64,000 nt of DNA from an uncultured Oscillospiraceae bacterium (GCA_949948775.1 CATLHC010000003.1:1-64000); one strand, 5' to 3'; counted from the stretch's first letter, positions 19,066-28,744 are shown. Program-made: numbers and translations. The notes: generated by a model from the letters alone, not told the origin.

Positions 19066-20759
19066 ACGATGGAGACCTTTCCTTTACTGGCTTTAAATAC
19101 CACGATGAGCAGCACGCCGCTGGTGACGGTCAAAATAGAGGCCAGGGCGGCCGCCGTGCCCACCGAGTTGCGCACGATGTTGGTATAGCTGGCGACGGTC
19201 ATGGTGGCTGTCTTTCCGGTGTACAGCATGATGGAGGTGGACAGTTCGTTGATGCAGGTGACCCAGCTGATGATGGCGCCGGACAGCACCCCGGGCAGCA
19301 TCAGCCGGGCGGTGACCTTGATGAAGGTTTTCATGGGGGACACCCCCAGGTTGATGGACGCCTCCTCCACGCTGGGGTCCATCTGCATGAGGAAGGCGCT
19401 GCCAGAGCGGACGGTGTAGGGCAGTTTGCGGATGATCATGGCGATGATGATGATGGAGGCGGTGCCGGTGAGCTTGATGACGGTGCCGTCGGCGGTCCTG
19501 CCCAGGTTGTTGAAGGCCACGATATAGCACAGGCCCAGCACTGAGCCGGGGATGACGTAGGGGGCCATCATGAGCATGTCCAGCGCGCCGCCGGTCCTGC
19601 CGCGGCGGCGGACGATGACATAGGACATGAGGATACCCAAAATGAGGATAAAGACGATGGCCGTGGTGGAGAACACGAAGGAGTTGCGGATGTTGGTGGC
19701 CAGGCTGCGGCCCAGCTCCAGGTAATGCTCCAGGGTAAAGCCTTCCGAGAACACGAAGTTGGAGTAATTGGTCTTGACGAAGGAGCAGAAAATGACAATG
19801 ACCTGGGGCAGAAAGGAGATCAGGCTGACAAGGGCCACCGGCAGAGTCACCCAAAACCGCTTCATGCCATGATATTCGATGATCTCGGGCGGGCGCAGGG
19901 CGGACATGGTATAGTTCTTCCGGCCCACCCACCACTTCTGCAGAAACAGGATGAGGAGGGAGATGACCACAATGATCATGGAGATGGCGCTGGCCAGATT
20001 GGCGTTGCCGCCCGTTTCACTGAGGTACTCGTTGTAAATGAGGGTGGGCAGGGTGCGAAAGTCGCCCCCCGCCAGAATACCGGGGGTGCCGAAATCGGCC
20101 AGGGCGGTCATAAACACCATCAGCGCTCCGGCGGCGATGGAGGGCATGACCACAGGGATGGTGACGGTGAACAGGCGGCGCAGCTTGCCCGAGCCCAGGT
20201 TCTCCGCGCACTCCTCCACCGAGCGGTCAATGGAGCCCATGGCCCCGGACACATAGAGGTAGACATAGGGAAACAGCTTCAGGGTGAACACCGCGCAGAT
20301 GCCTCCCATGCCGTAGATGCTGGGCATCTGAAAGCCCAGCAGGTCGGTGAGCCACTGGGTGACCACGCCGGCGTTGCCGAACAGAATAATCCAGCTGTAA
20401 GCGCCCAAAAAGGGCGGGCACATCAGAGAGAGGATGATGATGACATGCCAGAAGGTCTTGGCCGCGATGTTGAACCGGGTCATGAGGTAGGCCATGGGCA
20501 CCCCGATCAGGATGCTGGTGACGGTGGGCACCAGGCTGACCTTCAAGCTGTTGCCCAGGGCCTGGTAGTAGTACTTTTTGGTAAAAAACCGCTCGAAATT
20601 GTACAGGGTAAAGCCGTCCGCCTTGTCGGAGAAGAAGCTGTTGACGATCAAGGTGTAAAAGGGATACACCAGGAACAGCAGAAAGACCGCGAAAATCAGC
20701 AGCTTGACCCAAAACCAAAAGTCCTTATAAAAGGGCTGGCTGTTTTTGCCGCTCAGCAT
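19062..20759 (-). CDS. Fe3+-type ABC transporter permease (fused two-unit, FbpB-like)
   Basis: Two permease units; adjacent ATPase and SBP. Confidence 0.88.
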   Translation of the reverse strand: MLSGKNSQPFYKDFWFWVKLLIFAVFLLFLVYPFYTLIVNSFFSDKADGFTLYNFERFFTKKYYYQALGNSLKVSLVPTVTSILIGVPMAYLMTRFNIAAKTFWHVIIILSLMCPPFLGAYSWIILFGNAGVVTQWLTDLLGFQMPSIYGMGGICAVFTLKLFPYVYLYVSGAMGSIDRSVEECAENLGSGKLRRLFTVTIPVVMPSIAAGALMVFMTALADFGTPGILAGGDFRTLPTLIYNEYLSETGGNANLASAISMIIVVISLLILFLQKWWVGRKNYTMSALRPPEIIEYHGMKRFWVTLPVALVSLISFLPQVIVIFCSFVKTNYSNFVFSEGFTLEHYLELGRSLATNIRNSFVFSTTAIVFILILGILMSYVIVRRRGRTGGALDMLMMAPYVIPGSVLGLCYIVAFNNLGRTADGTVIKLTGTASIIIIAMIIRKLPYTVRSGSAFLMQMDPSVEEASINLGVSPMKTFIKVTARLMLPGVLSGAIISWVTCINELSTSIMLYTGKTATMTVASYTNIVRNSVGTAAALASILTVTSGVLLIVVFKASKGKVSIV

Positions 20760-21829
20760 GAGAGCACCTCCTCGGTGTCCTTCCGATAGAGGCTGACCCG
20801 CCTGGGATCAAAGCTGATATGTACCTCCTCGCCGTCGTTTTTCGCGCTGTCCACATCCTTGGTGTACTCGTTCAGCTCCAAAATCTGCCCGGTGGACAGC
20901 TCCACCTCGTACTGGATGAAGTCCCCCAGGAAGACGGACATGTTCACCTTGCCGGGGATTCCCTGCTCGGTGAAGAAGAGCTGCTCCGGTCGGGCGGACA
21001 GAATGACGTCGCCGCTGTAGGGGGCGCGCAGGGGCATTTGGAAGCTGTATCCGTCGTGGAGCTTGACGGTGGCCGCGCTGGGGTCCCTGCCGTCCACGGC
21101 GCAGTCGATGAAGTTGGACACGCCGATGAAGTTGGCCACGAAGGGGTTGGCGGGCTTGCGGTAGATCTCCTCCGGCTTGCCGATCTGCATGATGTTGCCC
21201 TGATTCATCACGGCGATGCGGTCGGAGATGGCCAGGGCCTCCTCCTGGTCGTGGGTGACGTAGACGGTGGTGATGCCCAGGCGGCGCTGGAGCTTCTTGA
21301 TGGTGGTGCGCATCTGCACCCGGAGCTTGGCGTCCAGGTTGGACAAAGGCTCGTCCATCAGCAAAACCCCCGGCTCAATGACGAAGGCCCGGGCCAGGGC
21401 CACCCGCTGCTGCTGGCCGCCCGACAGCTCGTTGGGCTGGCGGGCCTTGAGCTGGTCGATCTGCACCATTTTCAGCGCCTCGTCCACTCGGGGGCCGATC
21501 TCTGTTTTGGGCACCTTTCTGGCCTTTAACCCATAGGCCACGTTGTCCGCCACATTCAGGTGCGGGAAGATGGCGTAATTCTGGAACACCATACCGATGT
21601 CCCGCTTGTGGGCGGGCAGGCTGTTGATGACCTGCTCGTCAAAGCAGATCTCACCCCCGTCCACGGTATTGAAGCCGGCGATCATCCGCAGCAGGGTGGT
21701 CTTTCCGCACCCGGAGGGACCCAGAAGGGTGAAGAATTCCCCCTGCTCGATGTTTAGGCTGATGCCGTTGACGGCGGTGAAGTCACCGTACTTTTTGACG
21801 GCATTTTTGATGATGACGGCATGACTCAT
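20753..21829 (-). CDS. ABC transporter ATPase (FbpC/PotA-like)
   Basis: GPSGCGKTTLLRMIAGF, LSGGQQQRVALARAFV. Confidence 0.92.
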   Translation of the reverse strand: MSHAVIIKNAVKKYGDFTAVNGISLNIEQGEFFTLLGPSGCGKTTLLRMIAGFNTVDGGEICFDEQVINSLPAHKRDIGMVFQNYAIFPHLNVADNVAYGLKARKVPKTEIGPRVDEALKMVQIDQLKARQPNELSGGQQQRVALARAFVIEPGVLLMDEPLSNLDAKLRVQMRTTIKKLQRRLGITTVYVTHDQEEALAISDRIAVMNQGNIMQIGKPEEIYRKPANPFVANFIGVSNFIDCAVDGRDPSAATVKLHDGYSFQMPLRAPYSGDVILSARPEQLFFTEQGIPGKVNMSVFLGDFIQYEVELSTGQILELNEYTKDVDSAKNDGEEVHISFDPRRVSLYRKDTEEVLSC

Positions 21830-21854
21830 AGGTCAAGCTCCTCCTCTCTATCAT

Positions 21855-21892
21855 GCGAGGGCGCCCCGAGGTCAGTCGGGGCGCCCTCGTTC
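21855..21892 (-). terminator. Intercistronic hairpin between SBP and ATPase genes
   Basis: gcgagggcgccccgaggtcagtcggggcgccctcgt inverted repeat. Confidence 0.6.
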
Positions 21893-21922
21893 AAGCACGT
21901 TAAGGGTGATGTGACGGAGAGA

Positions 21923-23053
21923 TCAGCCCACCTGGACGTCCTTCCACTTTTCCACGATGTCGGCCTTGTTGGCGGCGGCATAGTCAAAGTTATAGGTCAT
22001 GATCTCGAACTCATTCAGGCCCATCAGCCCCTCGGGAGTGACGTCGCTGCGGATGGGACGGCGGCCGTAGTCCTTGTTTTGAGCGGTCTGGCACTCGGCG
22101 GACAGCACGTACTCCACGAACAGCTCAGCCAGCTCCTGGTTGGGGCAGTCCTTCACGATGGCCACGCCGTCGGGCACGGCGGAAGTGCCGTCGGTGGGAT
22201 AGACCATCTTCAGGTGGCCGGCGTCGCTGGTGTCATACTGGACGGCGGCCTTCTCCAAGGTGATGCCGATGGGGTACTCGCCGGAGTCCACGTTCTTGTG
22301 GGCGCCGGAGGAGCCCTGCTGGATGGCCAGGTTGGGAATCATGCTCTGTACCAGCTCCCAGCCGGCGGCGTAGTCGTCAGACTCCTCGCCATAGATCATC
22401 AGCATGGTGCACAGCTGGGTAAAGGCGGAGCCGGAGGAGGCGGGATCGGCAAAGGCGATTTTGCCCGCCCACTTGGGGTCGGCCAGGTCCTTCCAGGTCT
22501 GGGGGATGTCGGCCTCGTCCACCAGGTCGGTATTCACCAGGAACACCATGGGCAGGGGGGACTCGCCGATCCACAGGTAGTCGGGGTCGTACAGGCTGGA
22601 GTCCAGCAGGTCGATGCAGGAGGGCTTGTAGGGCTGGAAGTAGTCCTTATAGGCGGCCAGGGAGTCGGCGCCGCCGCCCCAGAGCACGTCGGCCATGGGG
22701 GCCTCAGCCTCAGCCTTGATGCGGTTGAGCAGGTTGCCGGTGCCGTCGGCCACCACCTCCACCTTTACGTTGGGATAGGCCTTCTCAAACATGGCCACAC
22801 CCGCGTTCAGGGGATCGCTGTCGTGGGGGGAGTAGACGGTCAGGGTGCCGGTGTAGTCCTCGGGGGCCTTTTCCCCGGAGGTGCCGCTGCCGTCGCTCTC
22901 AGCGGGCGCGGCAGATTCGGCGGGGGCGGTGCTGGGCTCCTGAGAGGGAGCGGTGCTCCCGCTGGGACTGCCGCTGCTGCAGGCCATCAGGCTCAGGGCC
23001 ATCACGCAGGCCAGAACCAGGGCGAGCCATTTCTTCATTCTTTTCATTATCAT
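21923..23053 (-). CDS. ABC transporter substrate-binding lipoprotein (Fe3+/AfuA type)
   Basis: Lipobox LMACSSG; YSPHDSDPLNAG; promoter TTGACA-17-TACACT upstream. Confidence 0.9.
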   Translation of the reverse strand: MIMKRMKKWLALVLACVMALSLMACSSGSPSGSTAPSQEPSTAPAESAAPAESDGSGTSGEKAPEDYTGTLTVYSPHDSDPLNAGVAMFEKAYPNVKVEVVADGTGNLLNRIKAEAEAPMADVLWGGGADSLAAYKDYFQPYKPSCIDLLDSSLYDPDYLWIGESPLPMVFLVNTDLVDEADIPQTWKDLADPKWAGKIAFADPASSGSAFTQLCTMLMIYGEESDDYAAGWELVQSMIPNLAIQQGSSGAHKNVDSGEYPIGITLEKAAVQYDTSDAGHLKMVYPTDGTSAVPDGVAIVKDCPNQELAELFVEYVLSAECQTAQNKDYGRRPIRSDVTPEGLMGLNEFEIMTYNFDYAAANKADIVEKWKDVQVG

Positions 23054-23299
23054 TCATTCCTCCATTTCCGGTTTATCAGCGGCCGGTATCGCCGCTTTTC
23101 ATAGTGTACGCCTGTTGCGGAAATTTGTCAAGAAAAACCTGGTCGTTTCCGACAAAGAACTAGGAGTGTAAATGGGGATAAATCATCGAAAGTGACAGAT
23201 AGCGTCGCGAAAATGTCCATTTTGCCGTGCTTTTCCCGGCCAAAGTATAAGCGGCCGGACCTGAACTGAGGTCCGCCGCTTACGCTGAAAGGGCTCGGC

Positions 23300-24082
23300 T
23301 CACGTCCCGCCGGGGCACTGGCGCCCGGTGTGATCGATGGAGTAATCCTGGCCGCAGGTCCCCGGCAGGATGAGCTGTGAGATGGGCACAAAAGTATAGC
23401 CCTGCTGCAAAAGGGCCTCGATGACGCCGGGCAGGGCCTCCGGGGTGTGGAGGGCGGCGTTGTGGAACAGCACGATGGACCCCGGCTGCACCTTGGAGGT
23501 CACCCGCTTGGTGATCTCGGCGGCGGATAGGTCCTTCCAATCGAGGCTGTCCACGTCCCATTGGATCGGCTCAATGCCCAGGGAGCGCACGGCGTTGATG
23601 ACGTGGTCGTCGTACTCCCCGTAGGGACAGCGGAACAGGGTGGGCCGCACCCCTGTTACACCCTCAATTTTGTCCCCGCAGGCGTTCAGGTCGGCGATGA
23701 TCTCCTCCGAGGACAGGCTGTTGAAGTGGGCGTGGGTGTTGGAGTGGCTCATCACCTCGTGGCCCGCGTCGGACAGGGCCTTGACCGACTCCGGATATTT
23801 GTCCACCCACTCCCCCACCACGAAGAAGGTGGCCTTGATGTTGTACTTGCCCAGGATGTCGATGAGCTGCTGGGTGTCCTCGTTGCCCCAGGCGGCGTCG
23901 AAGCTGATGGACAGCACCTTGTAGTCCTTCTGCACACAGTAGATGGGCAGCTGCCGGGTGGAGGCGGACGCCCCCACCACCGCCGGGTGGTTCACCACCC
24001 AGAACATCATCACGGCGGCCAGGGCGCAGGCCCCGGCGGCGATGAGCTTTCTGCGCAGGTAAATGATCTTGGTCCCATTCAT
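23300..24082 (-). CDS. Polysaccharide deacetylase family protein (sporulation PdaB-like)
   Basis: SISFDAAWGNEDT, HSNTHAHF, FRCPYGEYDD NodB motifs; RBS ggagggg before the 24082 start. Confidence 0.85.
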   Translation of the reverse strand: MNGTKIIYLRRKLIAAGACALAAVMMFWVVNHPAVVGASASTRQLPIYCVQKDYKVLSISFDAAWGNEDTQQLIDILGKYNIKATFFVVGEWVDKYPESVKALSDAGHEVMSHSNTHAHFNSLSSEEIIADLNACGDKIEGVTGVRPTLFRCPYGEYDDHVINAVRSLGIEPIQWDVDSLDWKDLSAAEITKRVTSKVQPGSIVLFHNAALHTPEALPGVIEALLQQGYTFVPISQLILPGTCGQDYSIDHTGRQCPGGT

Positions 24083-24200
24083 AGTTGACCCCTCCAATGC
24101 TGGATTTGTACCACTTTATGCGGAGGGGGGAGGTTTCATGTTTTAGATGCAGACAGGCTCCGCGCCATCGGCGCGGAGCCTGTGCTTTTTCAAATCGCCC

Positions 24201-24229
24201 TTGAAATTCTCGACCGAATACGCTACAAT
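24201..24229 (+). promoter_or_regulatory. Promoter of candidate ncRNA copy 1
   Basis: TTGAAA (24201-24206), 17-bp spacer, TACAAT (24224-24229). Confidence 0.65.
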
Positions 24230-24237
24230 AAAGCCGT

Positions 24238-24443
24238 GAGACACAGAAGCAAAAGGCAGGACGCGGGGAGCACCACCTCCCCACGCCCCTATGCAGGAGC
24301 CACACCTCCCACACAGCAGAATTACTGCGCCCAAAAGCCATTATAACGGTTCCCCTTGAATTTATCAAGGGGAACGTCTTGGCGCGTGTGCAGCTTCTTC
24401 CGGCGGTGTAGGGAAAACTCCCTGCGCCGCTTTTGTTGTCTCG
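24238..24443 (+). ncRNA. Candidate structured ncRNA, copy 1
   Basis: Promoter plus terminator cggcggtgtagggaaaactccctgcgccgctttt; five hairpins; 5' GAGACA..CAAAAG pairs with 3' CTTTTG..TGTCTC; resembles locus 44719-44487. Confidence 0.7.
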
Positions 24444-24524
24444 CTGGGAACGCGCCTGGGGCGGGGACCACCCGCCCCGGGGGCAAGTACCAACGAGAAT
24501 GATTTGATGGGAGGAAGCTAAAAC

Positions 24525-25316
24525 GTGAAAAAATGGAATAGGGTGCTTGCCATATTGCTGGCGGTGACGCTGGCACTGGGACTGACCGCCTGCAGCAGCG
24601 CGGAGACGGGCCGGTCAGAGCAGCTTTCCGACGGTGAGCAGGACAGCCAGGCTCAGCGGGAGAGCGAAACGGAAAAGTCCTTGTATGAACATGGGATGGA
24701 TCTGATCGCCCTGATGCGGCAGGCGGCGGACAGCCGGGAGATGCTGGCGATCATGCTGAGCGTTGACGATGTGAGCATCATGGATGATATGATGGCGAGT
24801 GAGCCGATTGCATCCATGGCCCGCATGGGCCGCCAGTCGGACCTGAAGTGCTTATACCAGATTAAACTGTCTGCAGAGGCGTATCGGGAGCTGGCCGAGT
24901 CGCACCTGGAGGGGTTTGGATTGGATCCGGACTGCATTCCAGCGAAGGTAATGGAGCGGCGGTTAGATGGCCTGTGCGGCTCGATGCTGCTCAGTATCAA
25001 TTACGCGCTGACAGCTGAGGCGCTGACGACGAAGTACGGCTATGGAACGATGTATACCATGGCGCTTTATAACTCGTTTCAGTATTCAAATGCCTTTGTC
25101 AGCAGTGAGCTGAGGGAGAGCATGGCATACCTCTATGTCTTTGAAGGCGTGGCGGTCATGGAGACCTTCACGAAAAATGAAGACAATGTGGTGACCGTTA
25201 CGGCGGCTCCGGTGTTTGTGGATGAGATCGTGAACGGCTCGCGCTCGCAGATCGAGCAGCTGCTGCAGGACAAGCTGAGCGGCATTACGGTGGAGGTAAA
25301 CGACGTCACGCCGTAG
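24525..25316 (+). CDS. Putative lipoprotein of unknown function
   Basis: Signal peptide/lipobox ALGLTACSSA. Confidence 0.6.
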   Translation: MKKWNRVLAILLAVTLALGLTACSSAETGRSEQLSDGEQDSQAQRESETEKSLYEHGMDLIALMRQAADSREMLAIMLSVDDVSIMDDMMASEPIASMARMGRQSDLKCLYQIKLSAEAYRELAESHLEGFGLDPDCIPAKVMERRLDGLCGSMLLSINYALTAEALTTKYGYGTMYTMALYNSFQYSNAFVSSELRESMAYLYVFEGVAVMETFTKNEDNVVTVTAAPVFVDEIVNGSRSQIEQLLQDKLSGITVEVNDVTP

Positions 25317-25392
25317 ATGCCGGGCCCTGGCAGAATGGAAGCACAAAAGTTCAAGCCGCCCTCGGTTTGTGCCGGGGGCGGCCTTTTCAAGT

Positions 25393-26325
25393 TTAAAACG
25401 TCAGCACTTCCTGCTGGGGCTTCTCCGCCGGGCTGACGGCGGTGACGTGGAGCACTGGGCCATCCTGGCCCTCGTAAGCCTTGTGGAGCTCCAGCCGGAT
25501 CACGCCGGACACGTCCGCCCAGGCGCGGTTCTCAAAGGCGGCGAAATCGTCCTCTGCGGCCACCAGGCCCAGGAAGGTGATGTCGTTCTCGCAGCAGGTC
25601 ATGGCGAACCGGCCCAAAACCGCGTTGTCCGGGTACTGGGGCAGGTGGCACACCACCGTCTTGGCCCGGATGGCCTTGCCCTCGTACCGCTCGGGGTGCT
25701 CCATCACGTCCACGTACCACACGCCGAAATCGTCGTCTGGGATGTCGATGACGTCCTGGTCCAGATCGAAGGGACACACGCTGTCGTCGGCGTAGTCCTC
25801 GCTGGAGCCGTCCGGATACTCCAGGTAGATGTTGGCCCGGCGGTTCACCAGCTTCAGGTTCCGCTGGCGCAGGGAGTCCGCCAGCGCCTCGCTGCAGCGG
25901 TTAAACACGATCATGTCCGCGTTGGTCAGCTTCTCCATCATCATCTGGCCCAGGTTTTTGGCGTAGGTGTCGAAGGTGGCCGACTCCACCATGGTCATGA
26001 CCTGGTACAGCACCCAGTTGTCGGGCAGGGCCTCCTGGTACAGTCTGGCCAGGGACCACATGCCGTTGAACTCGATGAGGATTTGGCGGGGGCGGTGCTT
26101 TTTCTCCAGCTGCTTCAAAAAGGCGGGGTTGAGGTCGGCCTCCTCCTCCACGTTCACCACCGTGACATTGCGCAGGGCCTTGGGATCGTACTCCTCCTCG
26201 CCCTCCTCGCAGCAGAGCAGCAGGGTGCGCTCCTTCCACGCGAAGCCGTCCTGGAGGATGCCGTTGATGAAGGTGGTCTTGCCCCCCTCCAGGAACCCGG
26301 CAAACAGGTAAACAGGGATATCCAT
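25393..26325 (-). CDS. CobW/G3E-family GTPase-like protein lacking the GCxCC motif
   Basis: VYLFAGFLEGGKTTFINGIL; no CxCC in expected region. Confidence 0.75.
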   Translation of the reverse strand: MDIPVYLFAGFLEGGKTTFINGILQDGFAWKERTLLLCCEEGEEEYDPKALRNVTVVNVEEEADLNPAFLKQLEKKHRPRQILIEFNGMWSLARLYQEALPDNWVLYQVMTMVESATFDTYAKNLGQMMMEKLTNADMIVFNRCSEALADSLRQRNLKLVNRRANIYLEYPDGSSEDYADDSVCPFDLDQDVIDIPDDDFGVWYVDVMEHPERYEGKAIRAKTVVCHLPQYPDNAVLGRFAMTCCENDITFLGLVAAEDDFAAFENRAWADVSGVIRLELHKAYEGQDGPVLHVTAVSPAEKPQQEVLTF

Positions 26326-26343
26326 GCCGCTTCCAGCCCCTTT

Positions 26344-27489
26344 TTACAGGCCGAACAGCGCGGCCAGCTTATCCTCTTTCAGCTCCGCCCCGATGACGCA
26401 CAGGCGGCCGGTATAGTCCGCCGGACCGGTGCGCACCTCGTGCTCCTCGGGCACGTAGTCGAAGTGGAGCCAGGTGCCGTCCCCGGTGGGGACGATGCCC
26501 TTGGCCCGCAGGATCGCGCCGCACTCGCCCAGGTCCAGCTCGGCCAGGATGCGCTCCAGCTCCTCCTTAGCGAAGGGTTTTACGCTTTCCCTGCCCCAGC
26601 TGGTGAACACCTCGTCGGCGTGGTGGTGGTCGTGGTCGTGACAGCCGCAGGAGCACTCCTCGCCGTGGTCATGGTCGTGGTGATGGTGGTGCTCATGCTC
26701 CTCGTCGTGGTCATGGTGATGGTGGTGATGCCCGTCCTCGTCATGGTCGTGGTGGCAGCACTCGTCATGGCCGTGATGGTGATGATGCCCGTGCTCCTCG
26801 TCCTCATCGTGGTCATGGTGGTGATGGGCGTGGGCGGCCTGCTCGGCCTCGTGCTCGGCGCGGATGCGCTGGAGCAGCTCCTCCTCCAAAGAGGTCTTCT
26901 CAATGGCGCTCAGGATGGTCTTGCCGTCCAGCTGGTCCCAGGGCGTGGTCAGGATCACCGCGGTGGGGTTCTTGCCGCGCAATAGCTCCACCGCCGCCTC
27001 CAGCTTCTCCTGGGTCATGTTCTGGGTGCGGGAGAGCAGGATGGTGCCCGCGCTCTCCACCTGGTTGTTGTAGAACTCGCCGAAGTTCTTCATATACATT
27101 TTCACCTTGGAGGCGTCCGCCACGGTGACAAAGCTGTTCAGCTTCAAGGACGGGTCGTCCTTGGCCGCGTTCTCCACCGCCGCCACCACGTCGGACAGCT
27201 TGCCCACGCCGGAGGGCTCGATGAGGATGCGGTCGGGGTGGAACTGCTCCTCCACCTCGTGGAGCGCCTTGCCGAAGTCGCCCACCAGGGAGCAGCAGAT
27301 GCAGCCGGAGGACATCTCGGAGATCTCAATGCCCGCGTCCTTCAAAAAGCCGCCGTCCACGCTGATCTCGCCGAACTCGTTCTCGATGAGCACCAGCTTT
27401 TCACCCTGGTAGGCTTCCGCCAGCAGCTTCTTGATGAGGGTGGTCTTGCCCGCCCCTAAAAATCCGGATACGATATCGATTTTTGCCAT
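26344..27489 (-). CDS. CobW/G3E-family metal chaperone GTPase with long His/Asp/Glu-rich segment
   Basis: GFLGAGKTTLI, SSGCICCSL, about 70 residues of HHHHDHDEDEE type. Confidence 0.88.
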   Translation of the reverse strand: MAKIDIVSGFLGAGKTTLIKKLLAEAYQGEKLVLIENEFGEISVDGGFLKDAGIEISEMSSGCICCSLVGDFGKALHEVEEQFHPDRILIEPSGVGKLSDVVAAVENAAKDDPSLKLNSFVTVADASKVKMYMKNFGEFYNNQVESAGTILLSRTQNMTQEKLEAAVELLRGKNPTAVILTTPWDQLDGKTILSAIEKTSLEEELLQRIRAEHEAEQAAHAHHHHDHDEDEEHGHHHHHGHDECCHHDHDEDGHHHHHHDHDEEHEHHHHHDHDHGEECSCGCHDHDHHHADEVFTSWGRESVKPFAKEELERILAELDLGECGAILRAKGIVPTGDGTWLHFDYVPEEHEVRTGPADYTGRLCVIGAELKEDKLAALFGL

Positions 27490-27562
27490 GGGGAAATCAT
27501 TTCCTTTACTTTGAATTTCCTACTATTTTACTGCGGTATGATGGGAAAGTCAAGGGCCTGAA

Positions 27563-27598
27563 AACACGAAAACCCTCTCATTTGAGAGGGTTTTCACA
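27563..27598 (-). terminator. Terminator of TVP38-family gene
   Basis: gaaaaccctctcatttgagagggttttc. Confidence 0.85.
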
Positions 27599-27614
27599 CA
27601 TCTGAACAGATATT

Positions 27615-28295
27615 TCATCGTTTCAGCCTCTGAATCACGGCGTCCTCCAGCCGGTCGCCGTACTTCATGGCCAGCAGGAACAGCGCCAGCCCGCCTACGC
27701 CCAGCAGGGCCATGCCCCACAGCGGGATGGACAGCGTGGCGCTGCCCACCATGCAGGCCACCAGCAGCCCCCAGGGCCGGGCCAGCACAACCAGAAGCAG
27801 GAAGCGCTTGAAGGAGATGTCCGTCAGCCCCGCCAGGATGCACAGCAGGTCGTCGGGAAAGAAGGGGAACAGGAAGGCCAGGGCCAAAAACACGTCCCGC
27901 TTGCGGCGGATGAGGTCCAGATATTTTTCCGATAGCTTTTCGCTGACGAACTGGGCGGCGAAGTCCTGCCCCAAGGCCCGGGCCAGGGCAAACACCAGAG
28001 CGGAGCCCAGAGACACCGCCCCCCAGGTCAGCAGGAAGGAGGGCCACAGCCCAAACAGGTACGCCCCCGCCGCGGCGGTGATGTTGCTGGGAATGGGGGC
28101 GATGACCACGGACACCAGCTGCACGCCGAAGTAGGCCAGGTGGGACCAGGGCGCGCAGCGGGCGATGTACTCGCCCATCCGCTCCGGGGAACCCGCGGCC
28201 TCAAAAAAGCCGGTGGCGTACAGCGCCCACATGCAGCCGCCCAAAATGGCGGCGGTCAGCGCCCAGAGGAAGATTTTTCCGGTTTTGCTCTCCAT
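27615..28295 (-). CDS. TVP38/TMEM64 family membrane protein
   Basis: Multi-TM, PSNITAAAGAYLFG, FPFFPDDLLCILAGL; start set at MESKTGK. Confidence 0.85.
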   Translation of the reverse strand: MESKTGKIFLWALTAAILGGCMWALYATGFFEAAGSPERMGEYIARCAPWSHLAYFGVQLVSVVIAPIPSNITAAAGAYLFGLWPSFLLTWGAVSLGSALVFALARALGQDFAAQFVSEKLSEKYLDLIRRKRDVFLALAFLFPFFPDDLLCILAGLTDISFKRFLLLVVLARPWGLLVACMVGSATLSIPLWGMALLGVGGLALFLLAMKYGDRLEDAVIQRLKR

Positions 28296-28423
28296 GGCGG
28301 TTCCTTCTTTCTGACGGCGGGGATGTGATCTGCTCCTATTATATCGAAATGGGAAAAAATCGCAACAAAGGTTTCTTTCAAAAATCATGAAGATTTTTTT
28401 AGGAGCAATCTAAAAAGCACAAA

Positions 28424-28455
28424 AACCCCCGGAGCACAGCTCCGGGGGTTTCCTC
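28424..28455 (-). terminator. Terminator of rpsF-ssb-rpsR operon
   Basis: aaaaacccccggagcacagctccgggggttt. Confidence 0.9.
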
Positions 28456-28462
28456 TGACATA

Positions 28463-28705
28463 TTAGTCGGTGACGTAGGGCAGCAGGGCCACATGACGGG
28501 CGCGCTTGATGGCGTCGGTCAGCTGGCGCTGGTGCATGGCGCAGGTGCCGGTGGTGCGGCGGGGCAGGATCTTGGACCGCTCGGACAGATAGCGCTTGAG
28601 CTTCTGGGCATCCTTGTAGTCGATCTGTTCCACCTTATCCACGCAGAACGCGCACACCTTGCGGCGCTTGCGGTTGCCGCGGGGCTTCGCATTATCCATA
28701 GCCAT
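28463..28705 (-). CDS. rpsR: 30S ribosomal protein S18
   Basis: KVCAFC...[35 protein letters not shown]. Confidence 0.97.
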   Translation of the reverse strand: MAMDNAKPRGNRKRRKVCAFCVDKVEQIDYKDAQKLKRYLSERSKILPRRTTGTCAMHQRQLTDAIKRARHVALLPYVTD

Positions 28706-28744
28706 ATTGGCAGACCTCCTTATGTTGAGATGGCCTTTCCTGTT

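Noticed and set aside
24250-24333. Minus-strand three-hairpin small RNA reading of the 24.3 kb locus
   Set aside because: Plus-strand reading gives a better promoter-terminator pair, a closing stem and homology to the 44.6 kb copy; kept only as an antisense-promoter observation.
24440-24500. GC-rich hairpin ggggcggggaccacccgcccc as a ZTP-type riboswitch
   Set aside because: Only the 3'-like element is loosely similar; the conserved 5' part is missing.
25369-26985. 538-aa plus-strand ORF opposite the CobW genes
   Set aside because: Val/Met-rich stretch is the antisense reading of the His-rich codons; real genes are on the minus strand.
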